This document shows positions 51,905-61,119 of a stretch of DNA of 64,000 nt, piece after piece. The notes under the pieces were generated by a model that saw only the letters and a list, made by a program, of their open reading frames with translations, was not told where the DNA came from and ran no database searches. Position numbers and translations under genes: made by a program. Origin of the DNA: Actinomycetospora termitidis (GTDB lineage: Bacteria > Actinomycetota > Actinomycetes > Mycobacteriales > Pseudonocardiaceae); NCBI RefSeq assembly GCF_030286555.1, contig NZ_JASVWF010000001.1, positions 1 through 64,000 of the forward strand. The letters are read 5' to 3'. The stretch's first letter is position 1, and the number at the start of each line of letters is the position of its first letter.

Positions 51905-53913
51905 TGAGTACGTACCGGCTCGGGATCGACCTCGGGACCACCTACACCGCGGCCGCCGTGTGCCGCCGCTCCGGCGACGGCTGGTCCGAGCCCGAGATCG
52001 TCGCCCTGGGCAGTCGGTCCGCGTCGGTCTCGTCCGTGCTCTACCTCGGCGCCGCCGGCGAGGTCCTCGTCGGTGAGGCCGCCGAGCGGCGCGCCCACAC
52101 CGAGCCCGAGCGGGTGGTCCGGCAGTTCAAGCGCCGCGTCGGGGACGACGTCCCGCTCGTCGTCGGCGACGCCGTGCACACCGCACACGCGCTCGCCGCG
52201 CGCCTGGCCCGGTGGGTGGTCGACAAGGTCGCCGAACGCGAGGGTGGCCCGGCGGACACCGTGGCCGTCACCCACCCCGCGAGCTGGGGCGACCACAAGC
52301 GCGAACTGCTCGCGGGCGCGCTGCGCGAGGTCGGTCTGACCGGCACCACCTTCCTCCCCGAGCCCCAGGCCGCAGCCGTCGCGTACGCGGCGAAGGAGCG
52401 CGTCGAGACCGGCTCGGCGGTCGCGGTGTACGACCTCGGCGGCGGCACCTTCGACGCCGCGGTGGTGCGCAAGAGCGCCGGCGGCTTCGAGCTGCCCGGG
52501 CGTGCGGAAGGCATCGAACAGCTCGGCGGGGTCGACTTCGACGACCGGGTCCTCGACCACGCGCGGGCCGGGATCGGCGCCGCCTTCGACGAGCTCGACC
52601 CCGAGGACCCGGACGTGCAGTCCGCGGTCCGCCGGTTGCGCCAGGAGTGCGTCGAGGCCAAGGAGGCCCTGTCGGCGGACACCGAGGTGACCATCCCGGT
52701 GATGCTGCCGTCGGTCCGGACGAACGTCCGGCTCACCCGGCACGAGTTCGAGTCGATGATCCGCTCGTCGCTCGACCACACGGTCGACGCGCTGACCCGC
52801 ACCGTCTCCTCCGCGGGCCTGTCGGCCGACGACCTCCAGGCGGTCCTGCTCGTCGGCGGGTCCTCCCGGATCCCGCTGGTCGCGCAGATGGTGTCCGAGG
52901 CCCTCGGCCGCCCGGTCGCCGTCGACGCCGACCCCAAGACCTCGATCGCGGTCGGTGCGGTCCTGACCGTGGCGCCGCGCGCCGCGGCGCCCGCCCGGTC
53001 GGCGGCACGGGCAGCGAGCACGGACGTCCCCAACGCGGCCGCGGCCGCCGCGGCGACGTCGACGATGCCGCAGGGCGCCGCACCCGCGCGCTCGACCGGG
53101 CCCTCGTCCGGGCTGCTCGACCTCCGCTCGGCGGCGAGCACGCCGACCCCCTCGCGCCCGACCCGCACCGGCCCGCCGTCCACCCCGGTCCCGGCGACCG
53201 GGCCGGGGTCGTCCCGGTTCCCGGCGGTCGGGGAAGGCCGGACCACCCGCATCACGACGGGCCCCGGGTCGGGTCGGATGCCCGCGGCACCGATCGCGCC
53301 GGCGGGTTCGCGGAGCGGTCCCGGGTCCGGCTACTTCGCGGCCCCCCAGGGCCCGGCGCCCGCCTCCACGCCGTTCCGCTCGCCCGCGGCCGACGACCGG
53401 ACCACCGTCACGCCCGGGGGACGCACACCGCCGCGCCCGCCGGTCGCGGCGCCGGCGGCCCTGCGGGAGGAACCCGCCGCGGAGCAGCCGGAGACGGTGC
53501 CCCGCTCGCGGACCCGACTGCTCGTCACGGTCGCGGCCGCCGTCGTGGTCGTCGCCGCCGCGACCACCGGGGGCGTGGTCTACGCCCGCAACGCGTCCGT
53601 CTCGGCCACGGTCGTGCCGCCCGCGCCGACCACCAGCGAGGTCGTTCCCGCCGTGGTGGCCCCGCCGGCCGCGGTCGTCGAGGACCCGTCGACGGGCGGG
53701 ACCGGCAGCAGCGGCGGTACGGGCGGGAGCGCCGGCTCCCGCGGCGGGTCGTCGTCCGGGGGCTCGGGCTCCTCCTCCGGCGGCTCGTCCGGGGGTGGCC
53801 ACCACGGCTCGACGACCACGACCACGAAGCCCACCTGGAAGCCCGAGGGCACCCCCGAGCCCTCGAACGTCCCGACCCCGGACAACGACGCGGGCTCGGG
53901 CTCCGGCAGCTAG
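51904..53913 (+). CDS. Membrane-anchored Hsp70-like ATPase (second of two)
   Basis: The 669-residue paralogue of the preceding gene has near-identical ATPase motifs (GIDLGTTYTAAAV, VYDLGGGTFDAAVV, VLLVGGSSRIPLV). Its disordered linker is longer (about 160 residues, Pro/Thr/Arg/Gly-rich). A membrane helix lies near 537-561 (RLLVTVAAAVVVVAAATTGGVVYA). A 108-residue extracytoplasmic tail rich in Gly/Ser (SSSGGSGSSSGGSSGGGHHG) follows. The peptide-binding domain is again missing. Two non-identical ATPases with different tails could form a heteromer. The ATG overlaps the previous stop. Confidence 0.85.
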
Positions 53914-55058
53914 CGGGGCCCCACCGTGTCGCCGCGGGTGCGCACCGACGGGAACGGGAGCGTGTGCACCTCGTCGGCGTCGCGGTCGTCGGCGTCGCGG
54001 TCGTCGAGGGGCTGCTCGTCCACCCCGCCACGGGTGTGGACCCAGAGCCACGCGAGCCAGCCGGAGGCGGCGACGCCGACGAAGCTCACGAGGCGGTAGA
54101 GCAGGACCGCGGCGAGGGCGGGGTGCGACGGCACGCCCCCGGCCACCAGCGCGGCGAGCAGCGCCCCGTCGACGAGACCGAGCCCGCCGGGCAGGAAGGC
54201 GATGCTCGACGCGGCCGTCGCCGCCGCGTAGGCCACGAGGACCAGCGAGAGCGTCATCCCGTTGGCGCCGACCGCCACGCAGCAGGCGGCGAGGCAGGCG
54301 ATGTCGAGCAGCCAGTTCGACAGCGCCGACAGGCCGACGACGACGCGGCCCCGTCCGTCCAGCTCGATCAGGGCCAGGCCCTCGATCTGGGCGACGAGCT
54401 CGGGGACGCCGGTCTCCCGCGGACGCCGACGGATGCGGTTGACCAGCCGCAGCCCGGCGGCGCCGGCGGCGGTGATGAGCCCGGGACGGCGGCTGACCAC
54501 CACGATCAGCGCGCCGAGCGCGACGACGCCGGCGAGCTGGAGCAGCTGCGGGCCGAGCGTGGTCGCGCGCCCGTTGACGACGAGCGCGGAGCCGACCGCG
54601 ATCCCGGCGAGGGCGAGGCTGGCGGCGACCCCGCCGGCCACCATCGTCCACGTGGTGATCGGGCCGGAGGCGCCCCAGGCCCGGCGCTTGCGGAAGGTGT
54701 AGGCGGTGGAGAGCGCCGCGCCCCCCGGCAGGGTCAGGTGCAGCGCGTTGGCGGCCAGGGTCACCAGGACGACCGCCCGGAACCGGACCCGGACCGCCGC
54801 CGCCCGCAGCAGGCGGTGGTGCAGCAGAGAGAACGCCACGATCGAGCCCGCCTCGCACGCGACGGCGAGCACGACCCACCGGGCGTCGGCACCGACGAGC
54901 GCCGCGCCGGCGGCCTCGATCGTCGGGAGGATGAGGTAGCCGCCGACCGCGAGGGCGGCGAGGACGACGACCCCGACGGCGACCCGCGCGGTGGGCCGTG
55001 ACGCGACGCGCCGGACCCGGCCGATCACCTCGCCCGTCGTCACCGTCACGTCCTCCAC
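53910..55058 (-). CDS. Flippase-like / lysylphosphatidylglycerol synthase transmembrane domain protein
   Basis: The 382-residue integral membrane protein has about eight helices and no catalytic C-terminal domain. TLAANALHLTLPGGAALSTAYTFRKRRAWGAS and AATAASSIAFLPGGLGLVDGALLAALVAGGVP are the two conserved loops (LPGG / PGGLG) of the UPF0104/MprF-flippase family. It may move a lipid across the membrane; the lipid is unknown. The C terminus is acidic. It converges with the Hsp70 operon with a 4-bp overlap. The start is one of three closely spaced GTGs (55058, 55049, 55043), all after GGAGGA. Confidence 0.8.
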   Translation of the reverse strand: MEDVTVTTGEVIGRVRRVASRPTARVAVGVVVLAALAVGGYLILPTIEAAGAALVGADARWVVLAVACEAGSIVAFSLLHHRLLRAAAVRVRFRAVVLVTLAANALHLTLPGGAALSTAYTFRKRRAWGASGPITTWTMVAGGVAASLALAGIAVGSALVVNGRATTLGPQLLQLAGVVALGALIVVVSRRPGLITAAGAAGLRLVNRIRRRPRETGVPELVAQIEGLALIELDGRGRVVVGLSALSNWLLDIACLAACCVAVGANGMTLSLVLVAYAAATAASSIAFLPGGLGLVDGALLAALVAGGVPSHPALAAVLLYRLVSFVGVAASGWLAWLWVHTRGGVDEQPLDDRDADDRDADEVHTLPFPSVRTRGDTVGPR

Positions 55059-55172
55059 TGTCCTCCATCGGCCGCGTCCCCGGCACGCGGGGTGTCGAGC
55101 GTCGCGGTGCGGATTAGCCGATCGGAGGCACCGTCACACCCGGATTCCACCGTGGCCGACGGGGCGTACGTC

Positions 55173-55640
55173 TCACGTCAGCGCACGCACCCACCACCAC
55201 GTCGCGGCCTCCCGCTCGCGCGCCGGATCGCGGACGAAACCGCACCTCACGAGCACCGTGGTGGACGCGTTCGGCCCCGGCGCGGTCCGCGCGAGGACCC
55301 GGACGAGCCCGGCCCGGCCCGCCCGGTCGACCCAGCTCCGCACCGCGGCGGTCGCGATCCCGCTCCCCCGGCACGCGGGCGCGACGTGGTAGCCGACCTC
55401 CACCTCGCCGTCGACCGGGGGCCCGGTGAAACCACCCATCCCGACGACCTCGCCGTCGCGGACGAGCAGGTGGGTCAGCCACCGCGGGTCGACCCCGCCC
55501 TCGAGGGCGTCGACCGTCGGTTCGAGCGTGCCCGGTTCGTCCCAGCCGTCGACGAGGACGAGCCCGAACCGCTCGCCGAAGGCCTCCGGCTCGAAGGCGA
55601 GCGTCACCGCCTCCTCGACGGTCATCGGCCGGACGTCCAC
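55173..55640 (-). CDS. GNAT-family acetyltransferase (RimJ/RimL-type)
   Basis: The 155-residue protein has HLLVRDGEVVGMGGFTGPPVDGEVEVGYHVAPACRGSGIATAAVRSWVDRA, with the acetyl-CoA loop as RGSGIA. It ends VLVRCGFVRD...WWWV, as in acetyltransferases that modify ribosomal protein N termini or small amines. The substrate is unknown. GTG 55640 was chosen because upstream codons are low-complexity; ATG 55625 is possible. It is divergent from the aminotransferase gene with only 64 bp between. Confidence 0.8.
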   Translation of the reverse strand: MDVRPMTVEEAVTLAFEPEAFGERFGLVLVDGWDEPGTLEPTVDALEGGVDPRWLTHLLVRDGEVVGMGGFTGPPVDGEVEVGYHVAPACRGSGIATAAVRSWVDRAGRAGLVRVLARTAPGPNASTTVLVRCGFVRDPAREREAATWWWVRALT

Positions 55641-55704
55641 GACGAGAGACCGTAGGGCGCGCGGCGGGGTTGGCACGCGGCACGGCGGGGACCACCATCG
55701 GACC

Positions 55705-56985
55705 ATGGGATCCCTCTGGCACCCGTTCTCCGACATGGCCGCCGTGCGCGAGCACGAGTTCGTCGTCGACCGCGCCGAGGGCGCGTGGGTGTACGACGAG
55801 GCCGGACGCGCCTACCTCGACGGCTGCGCCAGCCTCTGGTACGCCAACGCCGGGCACGGCCGCACCGAGATCGTCGAGGCGGCGATGCGGCAGATGGCGA
55901 AGCTGGAGGCGTACTCCTGCTTCGCCGACATCGCGAACCGCCCCGCCCTCGAGCTCGCCGACCGGCTCGCCGGCCTCGCCCCCACGGGGCCGGACAGCAA
56001 GGTCTTCCTCGGCTCCGGCGGCGCGGACGCGATCGACACCGCGGTCAAGATGGCCCGCGCGTACTGGCAGGCCCGGGGCGAGCACCAGCGGGTGCACGTC
56101 GTCTCCCGCGAGACCGGCTACCACGGCACCCACGGCTACGGGACCTCGATCGTCGGCATCCCCGCCAACCGCGAGGGCTGGGGCGTGCTCGCGGGGGAGA
56201 ACACGGTCGCGCCGCAGGACCTCGAGGGCGTCGAGAAGGTGTTCGCCGACGTCGGGCCGGAACGGATCGCGGCGTTCGTCATGGAGCCGGTCACCGGGGC
56301 GGGCGGGGTGCACATCCCGCCGCCGGGCTACGTCGAGGGCGTCGCCGAGCTGTGCCGGCGGCACGACGTGCTGCTCGTCATCGACAGCGTGATCTGCGGG
56401 TTCGGCCGGCTGGGGACGTGGTTCGGGATCGAGCGGTTCGGCGTGCGGCCCGACCTGGTGACCTTCGCCAAGGGCGTGACGTCGGGCTACCTGCCGCTCG
56501 GCGGGGTCCTGGTGTCCGCGGCGGTCGCCGAGCCGTGGTGGACGACGCCGGGCGAGCGGACCTTCCGCCACGGCCCCACCTACTCGGGGCACCCCACGTG
56601 CTGCGCCGCCGGACTGGCCACGCTCGACGTCTACGAGCGGGAGAACCTGATCCCGAAGGGGCAGGAGCTCGAGACCGCCCTCGAGGCGTCGCTCGCCCCG
56701 CTGCGCGAGCACCCCTACGTCGCCGAGGTGCGGTCGGGCTTCGGCCTCCTGGGAGCGGTGGAGCTCACCCCCGAGGTGCTGTCCTCGGTCCCCGACGCCC
56801 CGAACAAGGTGCTCGCCGGCGCCCGGGCGGCCGGGCTGCTGGTGCGCGGGCTCGGCAAGGGCGTGGCGGTCTCGCCGCCCCTCACCGTGACCGACGAGGA
56901 GATCCGGCTGCTCGGCGAGGGCATCCGGGCGGGCCTGGACGCGCTGCCGGTCGAGGCGCCGGTCCCCAGCGCACCCGGTGCCTAG
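55705..56985 (+). CDS. Class III PLP-dependent aminotransferase
   Basis: The 426-residue fold-type I enzyme starts HPFSDMAAV and has GSGGADAIDTAVKMAR for phosphate binding, VSRETGYHGTHGYGTS, the Asp in VIDSVICGFGRLGTW (normally DEV; here DSV), and the PLP lysine in FAKGVTSGYLPLGG. It is of the omega-amino acid:pyruvate / taurine-type group, so an omega-amine is the likely donor. The Asp-Ser in place of Asp-Glu after the cofactor aspartate is unusual. Its stop overlaps the convergent CorA gene by 4 bp. Confidence 0.88.
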   Translation: MGSLWHPFSDMAAVREHEFVVDRAEGAWVYDEAGRAYLDGCASLWYANAGHGRTEIVEAAMRQMAKLEAYSCFADIANRPALELADRLAGLAPTGPDSKVFLGSGGADAIDTAVKMARAYWQARGEHQRVHVVSRETGYHGTHGYGTSIVGIPANREGWGVLAGENTVAPQDLEGVEKVFADVGPERIAAFVMEPVTGAGGVHIPPPGYVEGVAELCRRHDVLLVIDSVICGFGRLGTWFGIERFGVRPDLVTFAKGVTSGYLPLGGVLVSAAVAEPWWTTPGERTFRHGPTYSGHPTCCAAGLATLDVYERENLIPKGQELETALEASLAPLREHPYVAEVRSGFGLLGAVELTPEVLSSVPDAPNKVLAGARAAGLLVRGLGKGVAVSPPLTVTDEEIRLLGEGIRAGLDALPVEAPVPSAPGA

Positions 56986-58022
56986 AGCCAGCCGCGGCTC
57001 TTGAACACCACGTAGAGCACCACGGCCGCAGCCACCATGAGTCCCAGGGCGAAGGGGTAGCCGTAGGTCCAGGAGAGCTCGGGCATGTGCTCGAAGTTCA
57101 TGCCGTAGATGCCGCCGATCATCGAGGGCGCGAAGATGATCGCGGCCCAGCTCGAGATCTTCTTGACCTCCTCGCCCTGGGCGAGGCTGGTCTCGGACAG
57201 GCGCTGCATCTCGTCGTTCTGCCGCTGGCCGACCAGCGAGGCGTTGACGCTGAGCAGCCGCTCGAGCAGCTGCCGGAACCCGTCGGCGGCCTCCACGCAG
57301 GACTCGACGTGGTCCGCGACGTCCCGGAGCCCGCGGTGCAGCTGGACCGACGCGGCGTCGTCCTCGGTCTCGGTCAACAGGGTGCGCATCATGGCGCGCA
57401 GCGGGTCGGTGGCGCGCTGGAACTCGATCACCTCGCGGGAGAGGTGGTAGATGCGCCGCGACACGTCCGGGTCCCCGCCGAACACCTCGGTCTCGATCTG
57501 GTCGATGTCGCGGCGCAGCTCGGAGACCACCGGGGCGTAGTCGTCGACGATCCGGTCGAGGATGCCGTAGAGGACCGCGCGGGGACCGAGACGCAGCAGC
57601 TCGGGGTCGGCCTCCAAGCGGCGGCGGACGTCGGCGAGGTCCGGGGTCTCGGCGTGCCGCACCGCCACGACGAAGTCCGAGCCCAGGAACAGGTGGATCT
57701 CGCCGACCTGCACGTCCTCGTCCTCGTCGACGTACCAGGCGGGACGCAGGACGACGAACTCGACGTCGTCGTAGCGCTCGATCTTGGGGCGCTGGTGGGC
57801 GTGCACCGCGTCCTCGACCGCGAGGTCGGGCAGCGCGAAGTCGCGGGCCACCTGGGCGATCTCGTCGTCGTCGGGCCGCAACAGGCCGATCCAGGCGAAG
57901 TCGGCCCGACCGCGCCCGTCGAGCGACTCCTCGTCGCGCAGCACGCCCAGCGTGCCGTCGAGGGTCTCGGGCTCGGACTCCCGGTGTCCGGCCCGGTAGA
58001 CCGCGTTGTCGACGACGCTCAT
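56982..58022 (-). CDS. corA: CorA-family magnesium/cobalt transporter
   Basis: The 346-residue protein has the long cytosolic alpha/beta funnel (VAVRHAETPDLADVRRRLEADP, ELRRDIDQIETEVFGG) and two C-terminal membrane helices. The pore signature YGMNFEHMPELSWTYGYP holds the conserved GMN at the mouth between them, and the end is basic (FKSRGWL). It moves Mg2+ into the cell down its gradient as a pentamer. Length and motif are standard. No Mg-sensing leader was seen in the 62 bp upstream. Confidence 0.93.
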   Translation of the reverse strand: MSVVDNAVYRAGHRESEPETLDGTLGVLRDEESLDGRGRADFAWIGLLRPDDDEIAQVARDFALPDLAVEDAVHAHQRPKIERYDDVEFVVLRPAWYVDEDEDVQVGEIHLFLGSDFVVAVRHAETPDLADVRRRLEADPELLRLGPRAVLYGILDRIVDDYAPVVSELRRDIDQIETEVFGGDPDVSRRIYHLSREVIEFQRATDPLRAMMRTLLTETEDDAASVQLHRGLRDVADHVESCVEAADGFRQLLERLLSVNASLVGQRQNDEMQRLSETSLAQGEEVKKISSWAAIIFAPSMIGGIYGMNFEHMPELSWTYGYPFALGLMVAAAVVLYVVFKSRGWL

Positions 58023-58084
58023 GCCGGCCCGAGTACCCGACGACGGGCCGGGGTACGACCGGCCGTCGGCGAAAACGTCCGGTG

Positions 58085-58615
58085 TCAGCGGATCGGGATG
58101 ACCTGGGTCTGGCCGGCGGGCGGGACGGGTGACGCGTCCGCGGCGTTCGTGCCGGAGGCGATCGGGCGGGTGCTCGTGCCCGAGGTGGGGGAGTCGGGGT
58201 TCGCGACGGCGGGTCCGGCGCTCGCGGCGGCGGGGTCGGAGGTCGCGGCGGCCCCGTGGCCCGTGTCGGTGGACCTGCCGACGTCGGTGATCGCGTCCTC
58301 GCCGGTCGCGTCCCCGTCCACGGAGGAGTCGGAGTCCTCGTCCGACGGGAGGAGTCCGGCGTCGACCAGCGCGTCCCGCACGGTCTGCTGCGCGTCGGCC
58401 CGGGCGTCCGCCGCCTTCTCGCGGGCGTCGGACGTCGCACCGTCCGAGCCGTACGCGTGGCCGTGGGAGCCGTGGTGCGAGTCGGACCCGTCGTCGTGGG
58501 CGAGGGCGGTGCCCGCCCCGACCACCCCGGTGGCGGCGACGGCCAGCGTCGTCGTCGCGATCCGCGCGACGGTGGTCGCGCCCGTGTCGGTCGATCGGGC
58601 CGTGTGGGCTCCCAT
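58085..58615 (-). CDS. Secreted Ser/Asp/Ala-rich protein
   Basis: The 176-residue protein has an N-terminal signal peptide (ARIATTTLAVAATGVVGAGTALA, with cleavage likely after ALA near residue 40). A His/Asp/Gly stretch (HDDGSDSHHGSHGHAYGSDG), a helical AREKAADARADAQQTVRDALVDAG and a low-complexity tail follow. No domain was recognised. GGAGG lies six bases before the ATG. It may be cotranscribed with corA (62 bp apart); the His-rich stretch could bind a metal, but this is guesswork. Confidence 0.65.
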   Translation of the reverse strand: MGAHTARSTDTGATTVARIATTTLAVAATGVVGAGTALAHDDGSDSHHGSHGHAYGSDGATSDAREKAADARADAQQTVRDALVDAGLLPSDEDSDSSVDGDATGEDAITDVGRSTDTGHGAAATSDPAAASAGPAVANPDSPTSGTSTRPIASGTNAADASPVPPAGQTQVIPIR

Positions 58616-58709
58616 GTCTGCCTCCTGCTCCCGGGTCACGGTTGCATCACGGGCTATCCCGACCCGGTCGTGGCTACACGTCCGGGGCCGGACGCCTACG
58701 CTGCGGAGG

Positions 58710-59333
58710 GTGGCCAGGTTCTACGACGTGCACCCCCGGAACCCGCAGCGGCGGGTGATCTCGCAGGTCGTGGCGCTGCTGCGCGACGGCGGCCTGATCG
58801 TCTACCCGACCGACTCGGGTTTCGCGCTGGGCTGCCGGATCGACGCCCGCGACGCGGTCGAGCGGATCCGGGCGATCCGCCACCTCGACGACCGGCACCA
58901 CTTCACGCTGGTGTGCCGCGACTTCGCGCAGCTCGGGCAGTTCGTGGAGGTCTCGAACCCGGTGTTCCGCGCGGTCAAGGCTGCGACCCCCGGGCCCTTC
59001 ACCTTCATCCTCCCGGCGTCGCGCGAGGTCCCCCGCCGGCTCGCGCACCCGAAGAAGCGCACCGTCGGCGTCCGCATCCCGGACAACGCCGTGACCCGGG
59101 ACCTGCTCGACGAGCTGGGCGAGCCGCTGCTGTCGAGCACGCTGCTGTTCCCGGGCGAGAGCGAGCCGCCGACGGAGGGCTGGGAGGTCGCCGAGCGCCT
59201 CGAGCACCAGGTCGACGCCGTGCTGGACTCCGGCGACCAGGGCAAGGAGCCGACGACGGTCGTCGACCTCTCCGGCCCCGAGCCCGAGATCGTCCGGCAG
59301 GGCGCCGGCGAGGAGCGGGAGTGGCGTTGGTGA
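58710..59333 (+). CDS. YrdC/YciO/Sua5-family protein
   Basis: The 207-residue protein has the YrdC fold. GGLIVYPTDSGFALGCRID (about 28-46) is the KxYP-like nucleotide loop, HFTLVCRDFAQLGQF and TPGPFTFILPASREVPRRLAHPKKRTVGVRIPDN the central signature. The family makes threonylcarbamoyl-AMP for tRNA t6A, but this sequence is of the YciO subgroup, whose activity is debated. The GTG at 58710 directly abuts GGAGG, which is tight. It converges with the DUF4333-like gene, 3 bp apart. Confidence 0.82.
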   Translation: MARFYDVHPRNPQRRVISQVVALLRDGGLIVYPTDSGFALGCRIDARDAVERIRAIRHLDDRHHFTLVCRDFAQLGQFVEVSNPVFRAVKAATPGPFTFILPASREVPRRLAHPKKRTVGVRIPDNAVTRDLLDELGEPLLSSTLLFPGESEPPTEGWEVAERLEHQVDAVLDSGDQGKEPTTVVDLSGPEPEIVRQGAGEEREWRW

Positions 59334-59336
59334 GGC

Positions 59337-60050
59337 TCAGGCGCGGGTGATGTCGAACTTGACGTCACGCCCCTGGACGCTGCTCACCGTCGCCCGGAGG
59401 TTGACCGGCTGACCGTTCTCGGTCGCGGTGCACGTGATGGCGGCGCCGACGGTCGCGGGCAACGGACCCGGGCACCGCACCGTGCCGGCGACCGCGGGGA
59501 CCGTCTGCTCGATCGTCGACTGGACGCGGTCGGCGGTCAGGTCCGTCGACGGGAGCCAGCTGGTCGGCACGCCGACGGTGAGCGCCACGACGAGGGCGGC
59601 CTCGGCCAGCGTGAGCAGCAGCCCGATCACGATCGCGGCCGTCGCGGCGCCCCGGCCGGTGAGCCGCTCCGGCGGGCTCTGCTCGAAGGCGGCCGTCGAC
59701 GAGGCCGTGATCCGGCGGCGGGCCACGATGCCGAGCACGAGGCCGACCGGCGCGACCAGCACCGCGAGCACCACGGCGACGACGGCCAGGCGCGACCGGC
59801 GGGCGGGCGGCGACGGGGCCGTGCGGTGGGGCCCGCCCGGCCCGAACACCGACTGCACCGGGGGTCGCGGCGGCGGGGCGGCGAACGTGCCCGACCCGGG
59901 ACCGGTCACGGGGAACGGGCCCGTGGGCGGCCGGGGCGGCGGGGGGCCCGGGCGCGGCGGCGGCGCACCGCGCGGCCCCGGCGGCGGCCCGGGGTACGGC
60001 CCGCGCTGCGCGGGGCCGGGGCGGCCGGGCGGCGGGGCCTGCGGTGGCAT
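59337..60050 (-). CDS. Pro-rich membrane protein with DUF4333-like domain
   Basis: The 237-residue protein has a proline/glycine-rich cytosolic N terminus (about 85 residues of PPGRPGP type), two membrane helices (RLAVVAVVLAVLVAPVGLVLGIVA and ATAAIVIGLLLTLAEAALVVALTVG), and an extracytoplasmic C-terminal domain VQSTIEQTVPAVAGTVRCPGPLPATVGAAITCTATENGQPVNLRATVSSVQ. Its Cys pair and VxCPxxLPxxxGxxxxCTA pattern are those of DUF4333. Such proteins are common and uncharacterised in actinobacteria. Confidence 0.8.
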   Translation of the reverse strand: MPPQAPPPGRPGPAQRGPYPGPPPGPRGAPPPRPGPPPPRPPTGPFPVTGPGSGTFAAPPPRPPVQSVFGPGGPHRTAPSPPARRSRLAVVAVVLAVLVAPVGLVLGIVARRRITASSTAAFEQSPPERLTGRGAATAAIVIGLLLTLAEAALVVALTVGVPTSWLPSTDLTADRVQSTIEQTVPAVAGTVRCPGPLPATVGAAITCTATENGQPVNLRATVSSVQGRDVKFDITRA

Positions 60051-60127
60051 GGGAACTCCGGGCGGGTCGGACGGCCTGTGCCGGGATCGTAGCGAGCGGC
60101 GTCGCCGACGGGCAGCGCTCCGGCGGG

Positions 60128-60174
60128 GCCGGACACGACGACGCCCCGCAGGACGGTGTCCGGCGGGGCGTCGT
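60128..60174 (-). terminator. Overlapping alternative hairpins after hsp20
   Basis: Two perfect stems share bases and exclude each other: 60128-60136 with 60156-60164 (9 bp), and 60138-60149 with 60163-60174 (12 bp). They lie on the hsp20 transcript, 23 bp after its stop and before the DUF4333-like gene. A terminator is the simple reading; a two-state attenuator is possible. Confidence 0.55.
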
Positions 60175-60196
60175 GCAGGATCAGGCGTGCAGGAGA

Positions 60197-60703
60197 TCAG
60201 GCCTGCGGCGTGCTCTCGTCCGACGACTCCTCGGACGAGGTGTCGGACGGCGTGCCGCCCGCGATCTCGATGCGGCGCGCCTCCGGCGTCACGGGCTGCG
60301 GCGCGACGTGCGCACCGGCGACCCGCACCGTCAGCACCCCGGCGTCGTACGACGCGCTCACCGCGTCGGCGTCGACGTGGCGGGGCAGGGAGAAGCTGCG
60401 GCGGAACGAGCCGCGGCGCGACTCCCGGACGCCGTCACCCTCGTGCTGCTCGCGGCGCTCGCCGGCGATCACGAGGCGGTGCTCGGCGACCTCGACGGTG
60501 ACGTCGGAGGTGACGTCCACACCGGGCAGCTCGACGCGCACGACGGCGTCGTCGCCGTCCCGCACGACGTCGGCGGCCGGCACGTACCAGGCGGACTCGG
60601 ACGGGCGCGGGGCGGCGAAGGAGCCGCGCACGAGCGCGTCGGCCACGCGGAAGGGGGCGAAGGGGCCGACGAAGCGGGGGCCCCAGTAGGTCAGGGAACT
60701 CAT
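60197..60703 (-). CDS. Small heat-shock protein, Hsp20/alpha-crystallin family
   Basis: The 168-residue protein has an alpha-crystallin domain (about 40-140): WYVPAADVVRDGDDAVVRVELPGVDVTSDVTVEVAEHRLVIAGERR, the variable loop, SFSLPRHVDADAVSASYDAGVLTVRVAGA with the terminal (A)xxxxGVLxxxx motif. It binds unfolding proteins without ATP. The C terminus has a Ser/Glu-rich tail. An HAIR-like inverted repeat lies 60 bp upstream, suggesting repression by HspR. The ATG is preceded by GAGGAGG. Confidence 0.9.
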   Translation of the reverse strand: MSSLTYWGPRFVGPFAPFRVADALVRGSFAAPRPSESAWYVPAADVVRDGDDAVVRVELPGVDVTSDVTVEVAEHRLVIAGERREQHEGDGVRESRRGSFRRSFSLPRHVDADAVSASYDAGVLTVRVAGAHVAPQPVTPEARRIEIAGGTPSDTSSEESSDESTPQA

Positions 60704-60761
60704 GATGGTCCTCCTCGGACTGCGAAGGGAGCCCGGCCTTGCGGGCTACTGACTCCTGCAA

Positions 60762-60782
60762 CCTGAGTCGGGTCCGCTCAAT
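60762..60782. promoter_or_regulatory. HAIR-like operator (HspR site) upstream of hsp20
   Basis: The plus strand reads CCTGAGT, seven bases, GCTCAAT. Compared with the HspR-associated inverted repeat CTTGAGT-N7-ACTCAAG, 11 of 14 positions match with the exact 7-bp spacing. It lies in the gap between hsp20 (leftward) and a small rightward gene, so HspR could repress either. Confidence 0.6.
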
Positions 60783-60816
60783 TCCCGCCTCCGCGAGATT
60801 CTGGGACCCTGGCGCC

Positions 60817-61041
60817 ATGAGCGAGACCGGCCCGGAGATCACGCCCGACTACACCGCCGACGGGGTCCCGACGTTCGACTTCGTGCGGGACCGCATCGAG
60901 CAGCGGGCGGCGACCGCCGAGGGCGCGGGCGAGCTCGACGCCGCGACCCCGGAGGGACAGGACCTCGCGCAGCGGGAGGCCGACCGCGAGGAGGCGGCCC
61001 GCGCGAAGCTCGAGGAGATCCGCCGCAGCCTCGAGGGCTGA
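60817..61041 (+). CDS. Small acidic helical protein
   Basis: The 74-residue protein has no membrane segment. Its C-terminal half is a charged helix (LAQREADREEAARAKLEEIRRSLEG) likely to coil, and the N terminus carries TADGVPTFDFVRDRIEQR. No domain was recognised. It is divergent from hsp20 with 113 bp between, sharing the HAIR-like site, so stress control is conceivable. Confidence 0.6.
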   Translation: MSETGPEITPDYTADGVPTFDFVRDRIEQRAATAEGAGELDAATPEGQDLAQREADREEAARAKLEEIRRSLEG

Positions 61042-61119
61042 CCCCGAGGTCTCACCCGGCGCTCAGCCCGCCCACAGCCTCCGCGGCCACCGTGGAGGCA
61101 CGAGGCGAGGAGGCCGGCG

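Noticed and set aside
58022-58084. A Mg-sensing riboswitch for corA
   Set aside because: The upstream gap is only 62 bp, with no M-box-like elements.
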